DNA from: a virus
DNA: 26,022 nucleotides
Strand: one strand, 5' to 3'
IMG/VR virus record: IMGVR_UViG_3300036979_000212
Span: 1-26,022 of that record
Of the stretch, positions 1 to 7,412 are shown piece after piece; positions within the stretch are counted from its first letter, which is position 1; each line of letters opens with the position of its first letter. Made by a program: the position numbers and the translations under genes. The notes under the pieces were generated by a model. It was not told where the DNA came from and did not search any database. It was given only the letters and a program-made list of their open reading frames with translations.

Positions 1-189
1 ACACGGCTGACGTTTTACGGCGCCTCTTGTTTGATAGAGGCGTGATCGAAGCGCTGGCGCTGAACACGGCTGACGTTTTACGGCGCCTCTTGTTTGATAG
101 AGGCGTGATCGAAGCGCTGGCGCTGAACACGGCTGACGTTTTACGGCGCCTCTTGTTTGATAGAGGCGTGATCGAAGCGCTGGCGCTGA
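1..189 (+). repeat. Three tandem 63-bp repeats, in frame
   Basis: Units at 1-63, 64-126 and 127-189 are identical as far as I can compare them. The array may begin before the window. The unit is 21 codons long and stays open in only one frame, where it adds the peptide FDRGVIEALALNTADVLRRLL per copy. Each unit also holds a perfect hairpin: CGCCTCT and AGAGGCG around an 8-nt loop, at 21-27/36-42 in the first copy. Confidence 0.95.
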
Positions 190-464
190 ATACACCTTTA
201 CACCAGACAACTTACTACATGGAGCATGAGTTCAACGGCGAAATAGAAAAACTGATTGATGATCTTGCTAGAATAAAGACCGCATTGAGAATGCTCAGCG
301 ATACGCTCAAGCTCGACGATGCCATCACAGTGAGCCATCTTGTTTATTTGCTTTTCGGGAATTTGATCGCCAAGGTGTACGAAAAAACCGAATACGTTGG
401 TAAACTGCAAGCGGATGAGGGCACGAAGCTAATCGCGGCCTTGCTCTTTGGAGGGCGGAACTAA
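3..464 (+). CDS. Unknown small phage protein, 5' end outside window, 21-residue repeats
   Basis: I do not recognise this protein. The frame is open from the window edge, so the gene is either partial or starts at ATG 219, which follows the repeats and would give an 81-residue protein beginning MEHEFNGEIEKLIDDL. No good ribosome site precedes 219, so I favour a longer gene whose N-terminal part consists of the 21-residue repeats. The unique part is mostly helical by look (EIEKLIDDLARIKTALRML). It ends in TAATG, sharing bases with the start of the next gene. Its place between the missing capsid genes and the head-tail connectors suggests a head or neck accessory role, which is inference only. 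Sure of the frame, not of the start or function. Confidence 0.6.
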   Translation, partial: TADVLRRLLFDRGVIEALALNTADVLRRLLFDRGVIEALALNTADVLRRLLFDRGVIEALALNTPLHQTTYYMEHEFNGEIEKLIDDLARIKTALRMLSDTLKLDDAITVSHLVYLLFGNLIAKVYEKTEYVGKLQADEGTKLIAALLFGGRN

Positions 465-862
465 TGGCAACAATCGCAACCAACAAAAAAAATTTGCGGA
501 TGGATCAAGGAAAGACGTACATCACGAAATGGCAGGTGAAAGACTGGGGGCTGGCCACTCCCACGGTGGTAAACATTACCGGCGCTACAGCCTGGTTCAC
601 GGCAAAATATGACATTGACGACGTGGACGCCTCGGCTGTGTTCAAAAAATCGGTTGGCGTCGGCATCACCTTGACGGACCCAACCGAGGGCAAGCTGACC
701 GTACAAGTAAACCCGGCTGACACGGCGCCTATGACGGGATTCATTTTTGAAGAGCGCAGGTTGTTTTACGATTTGACGTTGAAAACCTACGCTGGTGAGA
801 TCTACGCGATATCCCAAGGGGACCTCGTTGTTCGGCAAAACGTCACGCTGACGACGACATAG
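464..862 (+). CDS. Beta-rich phage protein, possibly BppU-N-like
   Basis: This 132-residue protein has the look of an Ig-like or BppU N-terminal fold: short beta stretches such as ITGATAWFTAKYDIDD, FKKSVGVGITLTDPTEGKL and YDLTLKTYAGEIYAISQGDL. Proteins of this kind occur in phage structural operons next to head-tail connector genes. The start ATG shares bases with the stop of the upstream gene (TAATG), which implies translational coupling; the upstream GGAGGG at 450-455 is a plausible ribosome site. It is probably a virion or assembly protein. The family assignment is by pattern only and could be wrong; the coding call is firm because of length, spacing and conserved context. Confidence 0.75.
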   Translation: MATIATNKKNLRMDQGKTYITKWQVKDWGLATPTVVNITGATAWFTAKYDIDDVDASAVFKKSVGVGITLTDPTEGKLTVQVNPADTAPMTGFIFEERRLFYDLTLKTYAGEIYAISQGDLVVRQNVTLTTT

Positions 863-870
863 GGGCAAAC

Positions 871-1503
871 ATGAGAACACGCATCAAGGTCGCAACGGTT
901 CCGGCGCTTGAACCCGTGACGTTGACGGAAGTAAAGCAACATCTCAGGCGCACCGACCGGCGTGAGGATGACTACATTACGACGCTGATCACGGCAGCGC
1001 GGGAATACTGCGAGACAATCACGCGGCGGGCGTTCATCACGCAGACGATTGATCTGGTGATGGATCAATTCCCGTTCAGTGATGGGCTGAGTTACTCAGA
1101 CGAAACCAGCATAGACCGCGGTTCGCAGATTGTTTTGCCCAAGCCTCCGATGCAATCGATCACGTCAATCAAATACCTGGACACCTCCGGGACCCTGCAG
1201 ACGCTGACGTCCAGCGCCTACAACGCCGACACCTACAGCGAGCCAGGGCGAATTTACTTGAGCCAGTCTTATCAGTGGCCATCGACGCAAGACATCGAAA
1301 ACGCCGTGACGATCAAATACGTAGCGGGCTATGGACTCACGGCGGCGACGGTTCCAACCGCGTTGCGGCACGCCATCAAATTGGTCGTGGCGCATTGGTT
1401 TCTCAATCGGGAATCCATTCTTGTCGGCGTAACAAGCCACGAGCTCGAGCGCACGCTGAAAAGCCTGCTTTGGCAATACCGCGATTATAGGGTGGGATAC
1501 TGA
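871..1503 (+). CDS. Head-tail connector protein (gp6 / phiE125 gp8-like)
   Basis: 210 residues. The N-terminus has the hallmark of the phage connector family: LEPVTLTEVKQHLR near residue 10, then DDYITTLITAAREYCETITRRAF at about 33-55. The family forms a ring under the portal and joins the head to the tail in siphoviruses of the HK97 type. The C-terminal part (TALRHAIKLVVAHWFLNRES) matches the usual helix in longer members of the phiE125 gp8 group. The stop codon TGA at 1501-1503 overlaps the next start (TGATG), and the following gene is a head closure protein, the expected partner. Confidence 0.9.
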   Translation: MRTRIKVATVPALEPVTLTEVKQHLRRTDRREDDYITTLITAAREYCETITRRAFITQTIDLVMDQFPFSDGLSYSDETSIDRGSQIVLPKPPMQSITSIKYLDTSGTLQTLTSSAYNADTYSEPGRIYLSQSYQWPSTQDIENAVTIKYVAGYGLTAATVPTALRHAIKLVVAHWFLNRESILVGVTSHELERTLKSLLWQYRDYRVGY

Positions 1504-1850
1504 TGGCAAAGCTGAGAAGAGGGCAATATAAAACGTTCATTGAAATCGAGCGCCTTGACGAGACCGAGAGCGACACTCAGGGCGGAGTTGTGCCGCAATG
1601 GGAAACCGTTGAAACACGCTGGGCAAACGTTGTTCCGATGACGAACCGAGAACTTTACGAGGCACAGCAAGTTGAGGTTGAGATCTCCCACAAAGTGACG
1701 TTTGATTATTGTCCTGGCCTTTTGGTGACGGACCGCATTCATTGGGTGGACGTGGACAACCAGGACCGCTACGCCTACATCAGTTCGTTTTACGACGAAG
1801 ATGAAAGCGGTGTGACTCATGTTTGTCGATGCATCGAGAGGGCGGACTGA
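1503..1850 (+). CDS. Head closure / head-tail adaptor protein (SPP1 gp16-like)
   Basis: 115 residues, the usual size. It carries the family pattern: RRGQYKTFIEIERLDETES, then a GG-V-QWETVETRWANVVP stretch, then TNRELYEAQQVEVEISHKV, and a late DRIHWVDVDNQDRYAYISS segment. These proteins sit between the connector ring and the tail, closing the filled head. It is coupled by TGATG on both sides (1501-1505 and 1848-1852). The neighbours, a connector upstream and an HK97 gp10-like protein downstream, are the standard order. Confidence 0.9.
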   Translation: MAKLRRGQYKTFIEIERLDETESDTQGGVVPQWETVETRWANVVPMTNRELYEAQQVEVEISHKVTFDYCPGLLVTDRIHWVDVDNQDRYAYISSFYDEDESGVTHVCRCIERAD

Positions 1851-2305
1851 TGGCGATTATCCTGAACGTGCAATTATTGGGTGCCGATGCGCTCATAAAG
1901 CAGTTCAATGCGTTGCCTGAGAAGATGCAAAAAAAGGTTTTTCGTCCGGCCGTGCGCGCGGCAACCAAGCAGGTCATGCAGGACGCAAAAAAGAATGCGC
2001 CGAAGCGAACCGGGGCCATGAGGCGCGGGCTGTTCATAAAGCCATTCAAGCGTAAACGAAAGGGCGGATCCATCGGCTTGATGATCCTTACGCCAACAAG
2101 AGACGCCCTGAACATCAAGGCTGATGCGAAGTGGTATTACCCATCGCTTGTGGAATTAGGGCACAAAAAAAGAGGGGGCCGGGGTAGAGTTGCGGGGCGT
2201 CCATTCCTGCGTGACGCGATCAAAAATAATCGCGTAGCGGCGCTGGACACGTTGCGGCGGGTAATGAAAACGCGAATGGAGATGATGCGGTGGCCGAGTC
2301 GCTGA
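1850..2305 (+). CDS. HK97 gp10-like tail-joining protein
   Basis: I start this at ATG 1850, which overlaps the upstream stop as TGATG, rather than at the in-frame ATG 1823 inside the previous gene. That gives 151 residues. The pattern is that of HK97 gp10-like putative tail-component proteins: GADALIKQFNALPEKMQKKV, then AAKKNAPKRTGAMRRGL-like basic helix, KWYYPSLVELGHKK, and GRPFLRDAIKNN. The YxxxxExG(H/T) and RPFLRDA segments are the most conserved in this family. It is very basic. It probably acts in tail-to-head joining. The 3' end overlaps the next gene by 16 nt. Confidence 0.88.
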   Translation: MAIILNVQLLGADALIKQFNALPEKMQKKVFRPAVRAATKQVMQDAKKNAPKRTGAMRRGLFIKPFKRKRKGGSIGLMILTPTRDALNIKADAKWYYPSLVELGHKKRGGRGRVAGRPFLRDAIKNNRVAALDTLRRVMKTRMEMMRWPSR

Positions 2306-2742
2306 ACGAAAACCTGACAGCATACCTACGGGAACACCGGTTGATTGCCGAGCTTGTGACCGCTCCAGGCGTTTGGGTTATTGGTGCGCCGCATTCCCAA
2401 GCGTTGCCTTACATCGTTTACCAGCGCAACGACGGCAAACCTGCGGCGCATCTGGGCGGCGTCAGCGATGCGGTTCAGGCAAACGTGAGTTTTTCATGCT
2501 ACGCCGACGCGCCTGAGGGGGCCGCTGATTTGGCCGATGCGTTGGTGCTGGCATTGGCAGGCTTCCGGGGGTTCATGGACGACATTCATGTTCGTGGTTG
2601 TTTTTTGCAAACAGAGTCGCAAAACTACATCGCTCCGACTGACGGGAGCGATCAAGGAGTTTTTGTTGAGGGCCGGGATTTCTTGATTTGGTTTTTACGG
2701 ACTGCGCCGACATCGGTGGATCAACCGATGCGGATTGCATAA
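2290..2742 (+). CDS. Tail terminator / completion protein (DUF3168-like)
   Basis: 150 residues from a GTG start at 2290 inside the end of the upstream gene; no later ATG gives a complete domain. The sequence fits the DUF3168 or gp17-like tail completion family: an N-terminal helix (LNENLTAYLREHRLIAELV), PHSQALPYIVYQRNDGKP, VSFSCYADAPEGAADLADAL and a closing DGSDQGVFVEGRDFLIWF. Members cap the tail tube at the head-proximal end. The next gene is the tail tube protein, which agrees. The family call is from pattern and order. Confidence 0.85.
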   Translation: MAESLNENLTAYLREHRLIAELVTAPGVWVIGAPHSQALPYIVYQRNDGKPAAHLGGVSDAVQANVSFSCYADAPEGAADLADALVLALAGFRGFMDDIHVRGCFLQTESQNYIAPTDGSDQGVFVEGRDFLIWFLRTAPTSVDQPMRIA

Positions 2743-2757
2743 CAGGAGGGTAGCATC

Positions 2758-3186
2758 ATGCCGGGCGGAGCTGCTGACATCGGAACGGGTGCAACGATCA
2801 CGTTCTCTTCAACGTTTTTTGCGCAAATCACGAACATTTCTTGGAGTGGAATTTCTCGACCTGCAATCGATGCAAGCCATATGGGAATCGCTGCGGCCGG
2901 CGCAGGCAAGTTCGGAAACAAGCTGTTTCTTGCTGGCGACCTGGTCGATCCTGGTGAGCTGTCGGTTGATATGCATTTCAACCCGATCACGGATCCGCCG
3001 ATCGCAAGCGCCGCTGAATCAACAACCGTAACGTTTCCGAAGTTTGGAAGCGATTCGACCAGCACGTCATACGCTGGATCGGGATTCCTGACGCAGTGGG
3101 AATTCACGGTGCCGATGGAGGAATTGATGACCGCAAGCGCGACCATCAAATTTTCCGGCAACATCTCGATTACGGACGCGACCTAA
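2758..3186 (+). CDS. Major tail (tube) protein
   Basis: 142 residues starting at ATG 2758, behind a strong AGGAGGG at about 2744-2750. The protein is rich in small residues and beta strands: ATITFSSTFFAQITNISWSG, a DPGELSVDMHFNP stretch typical of tail-tube proteins, and a late FTVPMEELMTASATIKFSG. This fits the tube subunit that polymerises around the tape measure. Its own ribosome site and the gap before it suggest high, independent translation, as expected. It is followed by a strongly structured non-coding element at 3204-3272. Confidence 0.82.
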   Translation: MPGGAADIGTGATITFSSTFFAQITNISWSGISRPAIDASHMGIAAAGAGKFGNKLFLAGDLVDPGELSVDMHFNPITDPPIASAAESTTVTFPKFGSDSTSTSYAGSGFLTQWEFTVPMEELMTASATIKFSGNISITDAT

Positions 3187-3203
3187 TCCGGTTGTGGGGA
3201 TTT

Positions 3204-3272
3204 GTGGAGTCCGGCGCTTCGACGCCCTTCCACCCCACGGGGAGCCAGGAGCCTAAATCCTGGGGACTCCAC
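3204..3272. other. 69-nt gap-free four-way junction (cloverleaf) element
   Basis: The outer stem is nine perfect pairs, GTGGAGTCC at 3204-3212 with GGACTCCAC at 3264-3272. Inside it lie three adjacent hairpins with no unpaired base between them: GGCG/CGCC (3213-3216/3223-3226), CTTCC/GGGAG (3227-3231/3240-3244, one G-U) and CCAGGA/TCCTGG (3245-3250/3258-3263). There is no T-run, so it is not a plain terminator. On the minus strand the third hairpin resembles a tRNA-Leu(UAG) anticodon arm (loop TTTAGGC), but there is no D arm, TTC loop or CCA. It lies between tail tube and next gene. Confidence 0.7.
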
Positions 3273-3292
3273 GCAATAAAACGAGGTGACAA

Positions 3293-3787
3293 ATGAGCGT
3301 GCGATGCAAGTATAACCTTTATTTGCTGGCCGAGGAAACGATCAGCCTCTCTGAGGATCTGATTTCAAATCCTACGGTCACGCATCAAATTGCCTCAAGC
3401 CACGGGACCTACAGCGCCTCGTCAACCATTCCCGTATCGCAGGCATGGAGCGATACGCGCACGCTGACGGCCGGCGCTGACGCGCTGGACCTGACGGCGC
3501 TGGTTCAGGCGGCGCGCGCGAACATCAATTTCAACACGCTGAAAGTGCAGGCTGTAAAGATCAAGGCATCGGCGAATAACAGCGCCGTGGTCGTCTTTGC
3601 GCCTGCGGGAGTGAATGGATACAACCTGTTCGGGAATGCGGACGGAACGATTGCACTACCGCCTGGGGCCGAAGCGCTGATGCTTTTCAAGGAAGGGTTG
3701 GCAGACGTTTCGGCTACCGTAAAAGCGGTGGCGATCACGTCGGTGGATACGGACGCATCGTATTCGATTGTTTTGGTTGCTGGGTAA
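3293..3787 (+). CDS. Small tail-region protein, unknown
   Basis: 164 residues, start ATG 3293 behind CGAGGTG at 3282-3288. I do not recognise a family. It is alanine- and valine-rich with alternating strands (LKVQAVKIKASANNSAVVVF, TVKAVAITSVDTDASYSIVL), so it is probably an all-beta virion protein. The last strands resemble those of tail or decoration proteins. It lies between the tube protein and the tail chaperones, a spot where phages carry a second tail or accessory tube gene. Separated from the tube gene by the four-way junction, so its translation may be set independently. Confidence 0.75.
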   Translation: MSVRCKYNLYLLAEETISLSEDLISNPTVTHQIASSHGTYSASSTIPVSQAWSDTRTLTAGADALDLTALVQAARANINFNTLKVQAVKIKASANNSAVVVFAPAGVNGYNLFGNADGTIALPPGAEALMLFKEGLADVSATVKAVAITSVDTDASYSIVLVAG

Positions 3788-3800
3788 AGGAGATTTTGAC

Positions 3801-4148
3801 GTGGGGAAAGCACTAACGCGTGAACAGATTCTTGGCGCAAGGGACGTGACGGTCAAAACAGTGGACGTGCCGGAGTGGGGCGGCCCCGTCAATGTTCGCG
3901 TCATGTCTGGTGCGCGGCGTGGTTACATCGAAAGCCGGGTGCTGAAGGGTGACATGCAGCAAGGCGATATGCGCATCATCGTTTGCGCGAGCACGATTTG
4001 CGACGATGAGGGCTTCGCGATTTTTACGAACGACGACATCGAGCTGCTTGGGGAAAAGTCGTCAATCGCTTTGGATCGTGTTTTTGCTGCGGCGCTTGAG
4101 CTGAACGGAATGCAATCAGGGGCCGTAGAAGAGGCTAAAAAAAACTGA
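3801..4148 (+). CDS. Tail assembly chaperone, short form (lambda G-like)
   Basis: 115 residues. I choose GTG 3801, nine bases after AAAGGAG (3786-3792), over an in-frame ATG at 3768 that lies inside the previous gene. The short form ends with residues KKN at an A-run followed by TGA (4146-4148). This protein precedes the tape measure and is extended by a -1 frameshift into 4145-4510, as with lambda G and G-T. It would coat the tape measure during tail assembly and not enter the virion. The sequence itself (TREQILGARDVTVKTVDVPE) matches the usual chaperone start in many phages. Confidence 0.88.
   Translation: MGKALTREQILGARDVTVKTVDVPEWGGPVNVRVMSGARRGYIESRVLKGDMQQGDMRIIVCASTICDDEGFAIFTNDDIELLGEKSSIALDRVFAAALELNGMQSGAVEEAKKN
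4139..4145 (+). promoter_or_regulatory. Programmed -1 frameshift site A AAA AAC
   Basis: The heptamer A-AAA-AAC sits in the correct register: zero-frame codons are AAA (4140-4142) and AAC (4143-4145), with TGA directly after. Slipping back one base continues as CTG ACG GAT GAC and reads on to 4510. A five-pair stem, GACGG (4147-4151) with CCGTC (4157-4161), starts just after the site. Stem spacing is shorter than usual for a stimulator. Confidence 0.92.
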
Positions 4149-4510
4149 CGGATGACCCGTCCAGGCTGTATTGGTTTCGGCTTGCGAAGGAACTGGGCAT
4201 GTCAGTCAGGCGGGCGCAGGAAGAGGTTGACGCCAGTGAGTTCACCGAATGGGTCGCGTACTATGAACTTGAGCCTTTCGGCGAGCTTCGTGCTGATGTG
4301 CGGCAGGCGCATACAAGCGCCATCCTTGCAAGCGTTCATCGCCGGAAGGGATCTCGACAGCCTAGAATCGCTGACTTTATTTTCGATGGAAAGCCGGTTG
4401 TTCAACAATCGATTGACGACATGCACAACCTGTTTAAACAATTCGTTCACGCACATAACGCCGCAATCGAAGCACGACAACGACGAGTTGGAGGCGTAAC
4501 CAATGGCTAA
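4145..4510 (+). CDS. Tail assembly chaperone extension (lambda T-like), by -1 frameshift
   Basis: This is the -1-frame continuation of the gene at 3801, giving a fused product of about 235 residues. After the slip it reads LTDDPSRLYWFRLAKELGMS and then EFTEWVAYYELEPFGELRADV, which is the conserved T-domain pattern (RLAKxLG, then (E/A)WxAYYxLEPFGExRAD). An independent start at ATG 4199 is possible but would cut off the conserved RLAKELG part, so the frameshift reading is better. The stop overlaps the tape measure start by 8 nt. In lambda the ratio of G to G-T is essential for tail assembly; the same is expected here. Confidence 0.9.
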   Translation: MTDDPSRLYWFRLAKELGMSVRRAQEEVDASEFTEWVAYYELEPFGELRADVRQAHTSAILASVHRRKGSRQPRIADFIFDGKPVVQQSIDDMHNLFKQFVHAHNAAIEARQRRVGGVTNG

Positions 4511-6116
4511 TATCGGCTCGCTCAATGTCTCGGTTTACGCCAAGACCGATCAGTTCAATCGCAAAATGTCACAGAGCGCAAAGATGATGCAGCAGTTTTC
4601 TGCAACGGTGAAGGCGGCGGCGGTTGCTGCGGCCGGCGCGTTTGTTGCATTTTCTGCTGGGCGTGGGCTGAAAGATGCAATGGAATCGATTGATAAAACG
4701 GCAAAGTCTGCGGATAAATTGGGCGTTACAACAGAAGCGTTGACAGGATTGCAGTATGCTGGAAACCTTGCGGGCATTGGCATCGAGGAGATGGACAAGA
4801 AGCTGGTGAAGCTGACGCAAACCTCGCAGGAGGCCGCGATGGGAAGCGGCGAGGCTCAGGGCGCTTTCAAACTGCTGGGCCTGGACGCGCAACGATTGGC
4901 AAGGATGTCTCCGGATCAGCGCCTTTTGGCTGTCGCCGACGCCATGAAAGCAGTCAGCAACCAGGGCGATAAGATTTTGCTGTCTCAAAAAATCTTTGGC
5001 AAAGAAGGCGCAACGCTGATTCCACTTATTCAGCAAGGCAGTGAGGCGATCAAGGCGCAGCAAGTTGAGGCCGAAAAGCTGGGCATCACATATAGCAGGT
5101 TTGATGCGGCTAAAGTTGAGATGGCAAACGACGCAATGACCAGGCTTGGCGGGGTTGGAAAGGGCATCTTCAATCTGCTTGCGATCGATCTTGCGCCTAC
5201 GATCACGGCGTTGATTGAGAAGTTCATTACCTGGGCGACCGAAGGCAACAATCTGAAGGACACCTTCACGGCGATCGGATCCGTAACAGGGCCGCTCTTG
5301 AAAGGCATGTTGGGCGCGCTGGACTTCATTTTGTCGGGCTGGATGCGGTTGAAACAGATCATTGCGGGCATCCAGGCGGCGCTAATGGATCTGATTGACA
5401 CGATTGCAAGGATCGATTTTAAAAAACTGGCGAGCTTCAAAAACTGGCGCCAATGGATTGCCGGCGATCCGAACGCTGGCTTTATGGCTCCACGTGACAC
5501 CGACATGTCAAAACAGGCGGATATGCTTTTCAAGGAAGCCGGACGACAGGGGGACCTCGCAAACGAATACGTCCAGCGATTCATGAAAGGGACCAGCGGG
5601 ACGGAGCTGGATTATTCAATCGAAAACATGACGGCCAAGCTGGCGGCTGGAATGAAGGTCGCAGGTGACGAAAGCGGCAAGGGATTTACAAGCGCGATGG
5701 GCAATGCAATCGACAACACGAAGTCCATTTTAGACGCGCTGAGAAGCAAGGCTAAGTCAATTTTCGAGGCAACGCGAACGCCGCTTGAGAAAATGAACGC
5801 GCAGGTCCTGGACATCAGCGATTCGTTTTTCAATGGCTTGATTGATCAGGACACCATGAAAAGGGCTGCGCTTGCGGCGGGCGAGGCCTTCAAGCAGACA
5901 CAAGAATCGCTCATGAAGACCGACACCAAGGCGATGCAGAAGAGCGAATATGGGCGCGTGATTGACAGATCGCTGATGGCGCTGGGGGGCCCTGACCTGG
6001 GCGTCAAGACGGACACGACAGACGAAAAACAACTGGTCGAACAGAAAAAAACAAACGACATTCTGCAAAAACTCTATGCACAGTTCGGACTGAGTGAAAC
6101 GGCGGTGGCGATCTAA
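4503..6116 (+). CDS. Tail tape measure protein
   Basis: 537 residues, the longest gene in the tail block, placed right after the chaperones. GGAGG at about 4490-4494 precedes ATG 4503. The N-terminus has the family look: VYAKTDQFNRKMSQSAKMM, then an alanine-rich hydrophobic helix near 40-52 and the repeated IDKTAKSADKLGVTTEALTG segment, which is common in tape measure proteins. A hydrophobic middle (about 220-300) could be the membrane-active part. At roughly 1.5 Å per residue it would set a short tail, near 80 nm; that is a rule-of-thumb estimate. Stop TAATG is shared with the next start. Confidence 0.92.
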   Translation: MANIGSLNVSVYAKTDQFNRKMSQSAKMMQQFSATVKAAAVAAAGAFVAFSAGRGLKDAMESIDKTAKSADKLGVTTEALTGLQYAGNLAGIGIEEMDKKLVKLTQTSQEAAMGSGEAQGAFKLLGLDAQRLARMSPDQRLLAVADAMKAVSNQGDKILLSQKIFGKEGATLIPLIQQGSEAIKAQQVEAEKLGITYSRFDAAKVEMANDAMTRLGGVGKGIFNLLAIDLAPTITALIEKFITWATEGNNLKDTFTAIGSVTGPLLKGMLGALDFILSGWMRLKQIIAGIQAALMDLIDTIARIDFKKLASFKNWRQWIAGDPNAGFMAPRDTDMSKQADMLFKEAGRQGDLANEYVQRFMKGTSGTELDYSIENMTAKLAAGMKVAGDESGKGFTSAMGNAIDNTKSILDALRSKAKSIFEATRTPLEKMNAQVLDISDSFFNGLIDQDTMKRAALAAGEAFKQTQESLMKTDTKAMQKSEYGRVIDRSLMALGGPDLGVKTDTTDEKQLVEQKKTNDILQKLYAQFGLSETAVAI

Positions 6117-6868
6117 TGGCAACGATCACGGACATCATCGACGGCGCAAGTTTGAGCGTGGACCGGCAGGGCATCACGACGACGCGGGTTTTCATCGTCG
6201 AGGGCCTGACGGGGAGCGAGCACAGCAGGTTGCAGTCAGCCCTGACGGCCGACGGCATACCTTCACGCGGTGACGCCCATCCATCGAGTACGGCCTACCG
6301 CGTGGACTCGTTACGCGTCGATCCGATTGACGATTCACCAAGCAAGGCTCGCGTCACGGTCACCTACAAACCATGGCTCCCACGGCGTTTCGTGCCTGAC
6401 GACACGCAGGATTGTGATGTGCAGATCGGCGCAAGCTTGCAGGAGGTCGAAAGCGTATACGATTACAACGGCGATCCGATAATCGTGACGCACAACGAAA
6501 TCGATCAGCGCGGCAAGGTCACGAAAAGCGTGGTGATTCTGACGTTGCAACTGACCAGGCGTGAGACCAGCAACCCGCGGGCTAAGGCGCAGACTTACAC
6601 GGGCAAGGTCAATTATGGGACATGGTTAAACGATCCGCCTCACAGCTGGCTTTGCAAGTCGATCAGCGGCCATTCAGACGATGGCGGAGACAGCTACATG
6701 GTGACCTACGAATTCCAGCGGCAGCTTCCGGATTGGGATGTCGAGGTTGCCTGGGTGGATCCTGCAACTGGCGAGCATCCGGTGGACCTGGTCGAGAACG
6801 TGGGCATTAAATGGGTGCAGGTTTACAGTTCGATAGACTTCTCGGGGTTGAACCTTGGAAATTTCTGA
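6116..6868 (+). CDS. Distal tail / tail-tip candidate, unknown family
   Basis: 250 residues, coupled to the tape measure by TAATG. I do not recognise the sequence. It is beta-rich with many charged strands (SLRVDPIDDSPSKARVTVTY, KSVVILTLQLTRRETS) and a closing segment WDVEVAWVDPATGEHP. The first protein after a tape measure is usually the distal tail protein or a hub component, so a role in the ring at the tail tip is likely by position alone. There is no catalytic motif. The 3' end overlaps the next gene by 14 nt. Confidence 0.75.
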   Translation: MATITDIIDGASLSVDRQGITTTRVFIVEGLTGSEHSRLQSALTADGIPSRGDAHPSSTAYRVDSLRVDPIDDSPSKARVTVTYKPWLPRRFVPDDTQDCDVQIGASLQEVESVYDYNGDPIIVTHNEIDQRGKVTKSVVILTLQLTRRETSNPRAKAQTYTGKVNYGTWLNDPPHSWLCKSISGHSDDGGDSYMVTYEFQRQLPDWDVEVAWVDPATGEHPVDLVENVGIKWVQVYSSIDFSGLNLGNF

Positions 6869-7412
6869 TAAGTCTCCAATCAATCTGAAGCCCTGGAGGT
6901 CTGGGCAACCCATTGAGGCCGCACACCTCGACGAGGTTCGGGACGCCGTACAGCGCATCATTGGCGGAACGCCACCGGGAAGGCAAGTTCTGGCAAGCGC
7001 GCGATCCGCAAGCGTGACGCCGATACAGATGCAAATCATCGTTGTGCCAACTACGACTACAGATTATTTGTGGTGCATGCGGTGGGATGGGACGAATCAG
7101 ATCGGCGAGGCCGTGCGGGTAGCGGTGCCGTATTTGTTGCGCTCAACTCCATTCGACGGAGAAACACGCAACCTAATCACCTACGTATACGATTTTACTG
7201 CAGACCCGATAGAGCGCACGGCAACAAACGCGAGCACATCCGAAACTGAGGATCAGGTTATCGTGCCGTCGTTTCAGTATGGAGATACGATCTACGCTTT
7301 CGGGTCTGTTGATGGAGGGACTGGCGTCTTGGCGGATCTCGGCGACGGGAACTTGGAGGACGTGACGTATCTCATGCTTTCGGATGGCAGGGCGTGGAGT
7401 CAAAAATCATGA
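6855..7412 (+). CDS. Tail-tip accessory protein, unknown
   Basis: 185 residues from a TTG at 6855, six bases after CGGGG. No in-frame ATG occurs before residue about 58, and the N-terminus reads well (INLKPWRSGQPIEAAHLDEV, a pattern often seen at the start of phage tail-fibre or accessory genes: 'SGxPIxAAxLN'). The rest is beta-rich with no motif I know. It overlaps both neighbours (14 nt upstream; ATGA downstream) so belongs to the same translation unit. Tail tip or fibre base is the best guess from position. The start choice is the weakest point. Confidence 0.7.
   Translation: MEISDKSPINLKPWRSGQPIEAAHLDEVRDAVQRIIGGTPPGRQVLASARSASVTPIQMQIIVVPTTTTDYLWCMRWDGTNQIGEAVRVAVPYLLRSTPFDGETRNLITYVYDFTADPIERTATNASTSETEDQVIVPSFQYGDTIYAFGSVDGGTGVLADLGDGNLEDVTYLMLSDGRAWSQKS

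Noticed and set aside
461-880. Minus-strand ORF opposite the 464 gene
   Set aside because: It mirrors a well-supported gene with family and junction evidence; all confident genes are on the + strand.
2735-3031. Alternative + strand ORF over the tail tube gene
   Set aside because: It lies in another frame within the tube gene, which has a strong ribosome site and fits the family and position.
3204-3272. tRNA gene in the four-way junction
   Set aside because: The minus strand has an anticodon-like arm, but no D arm, no TTC loop sequence, no CCA end and a nine-pair outer stem. I treat it as a structured element only.
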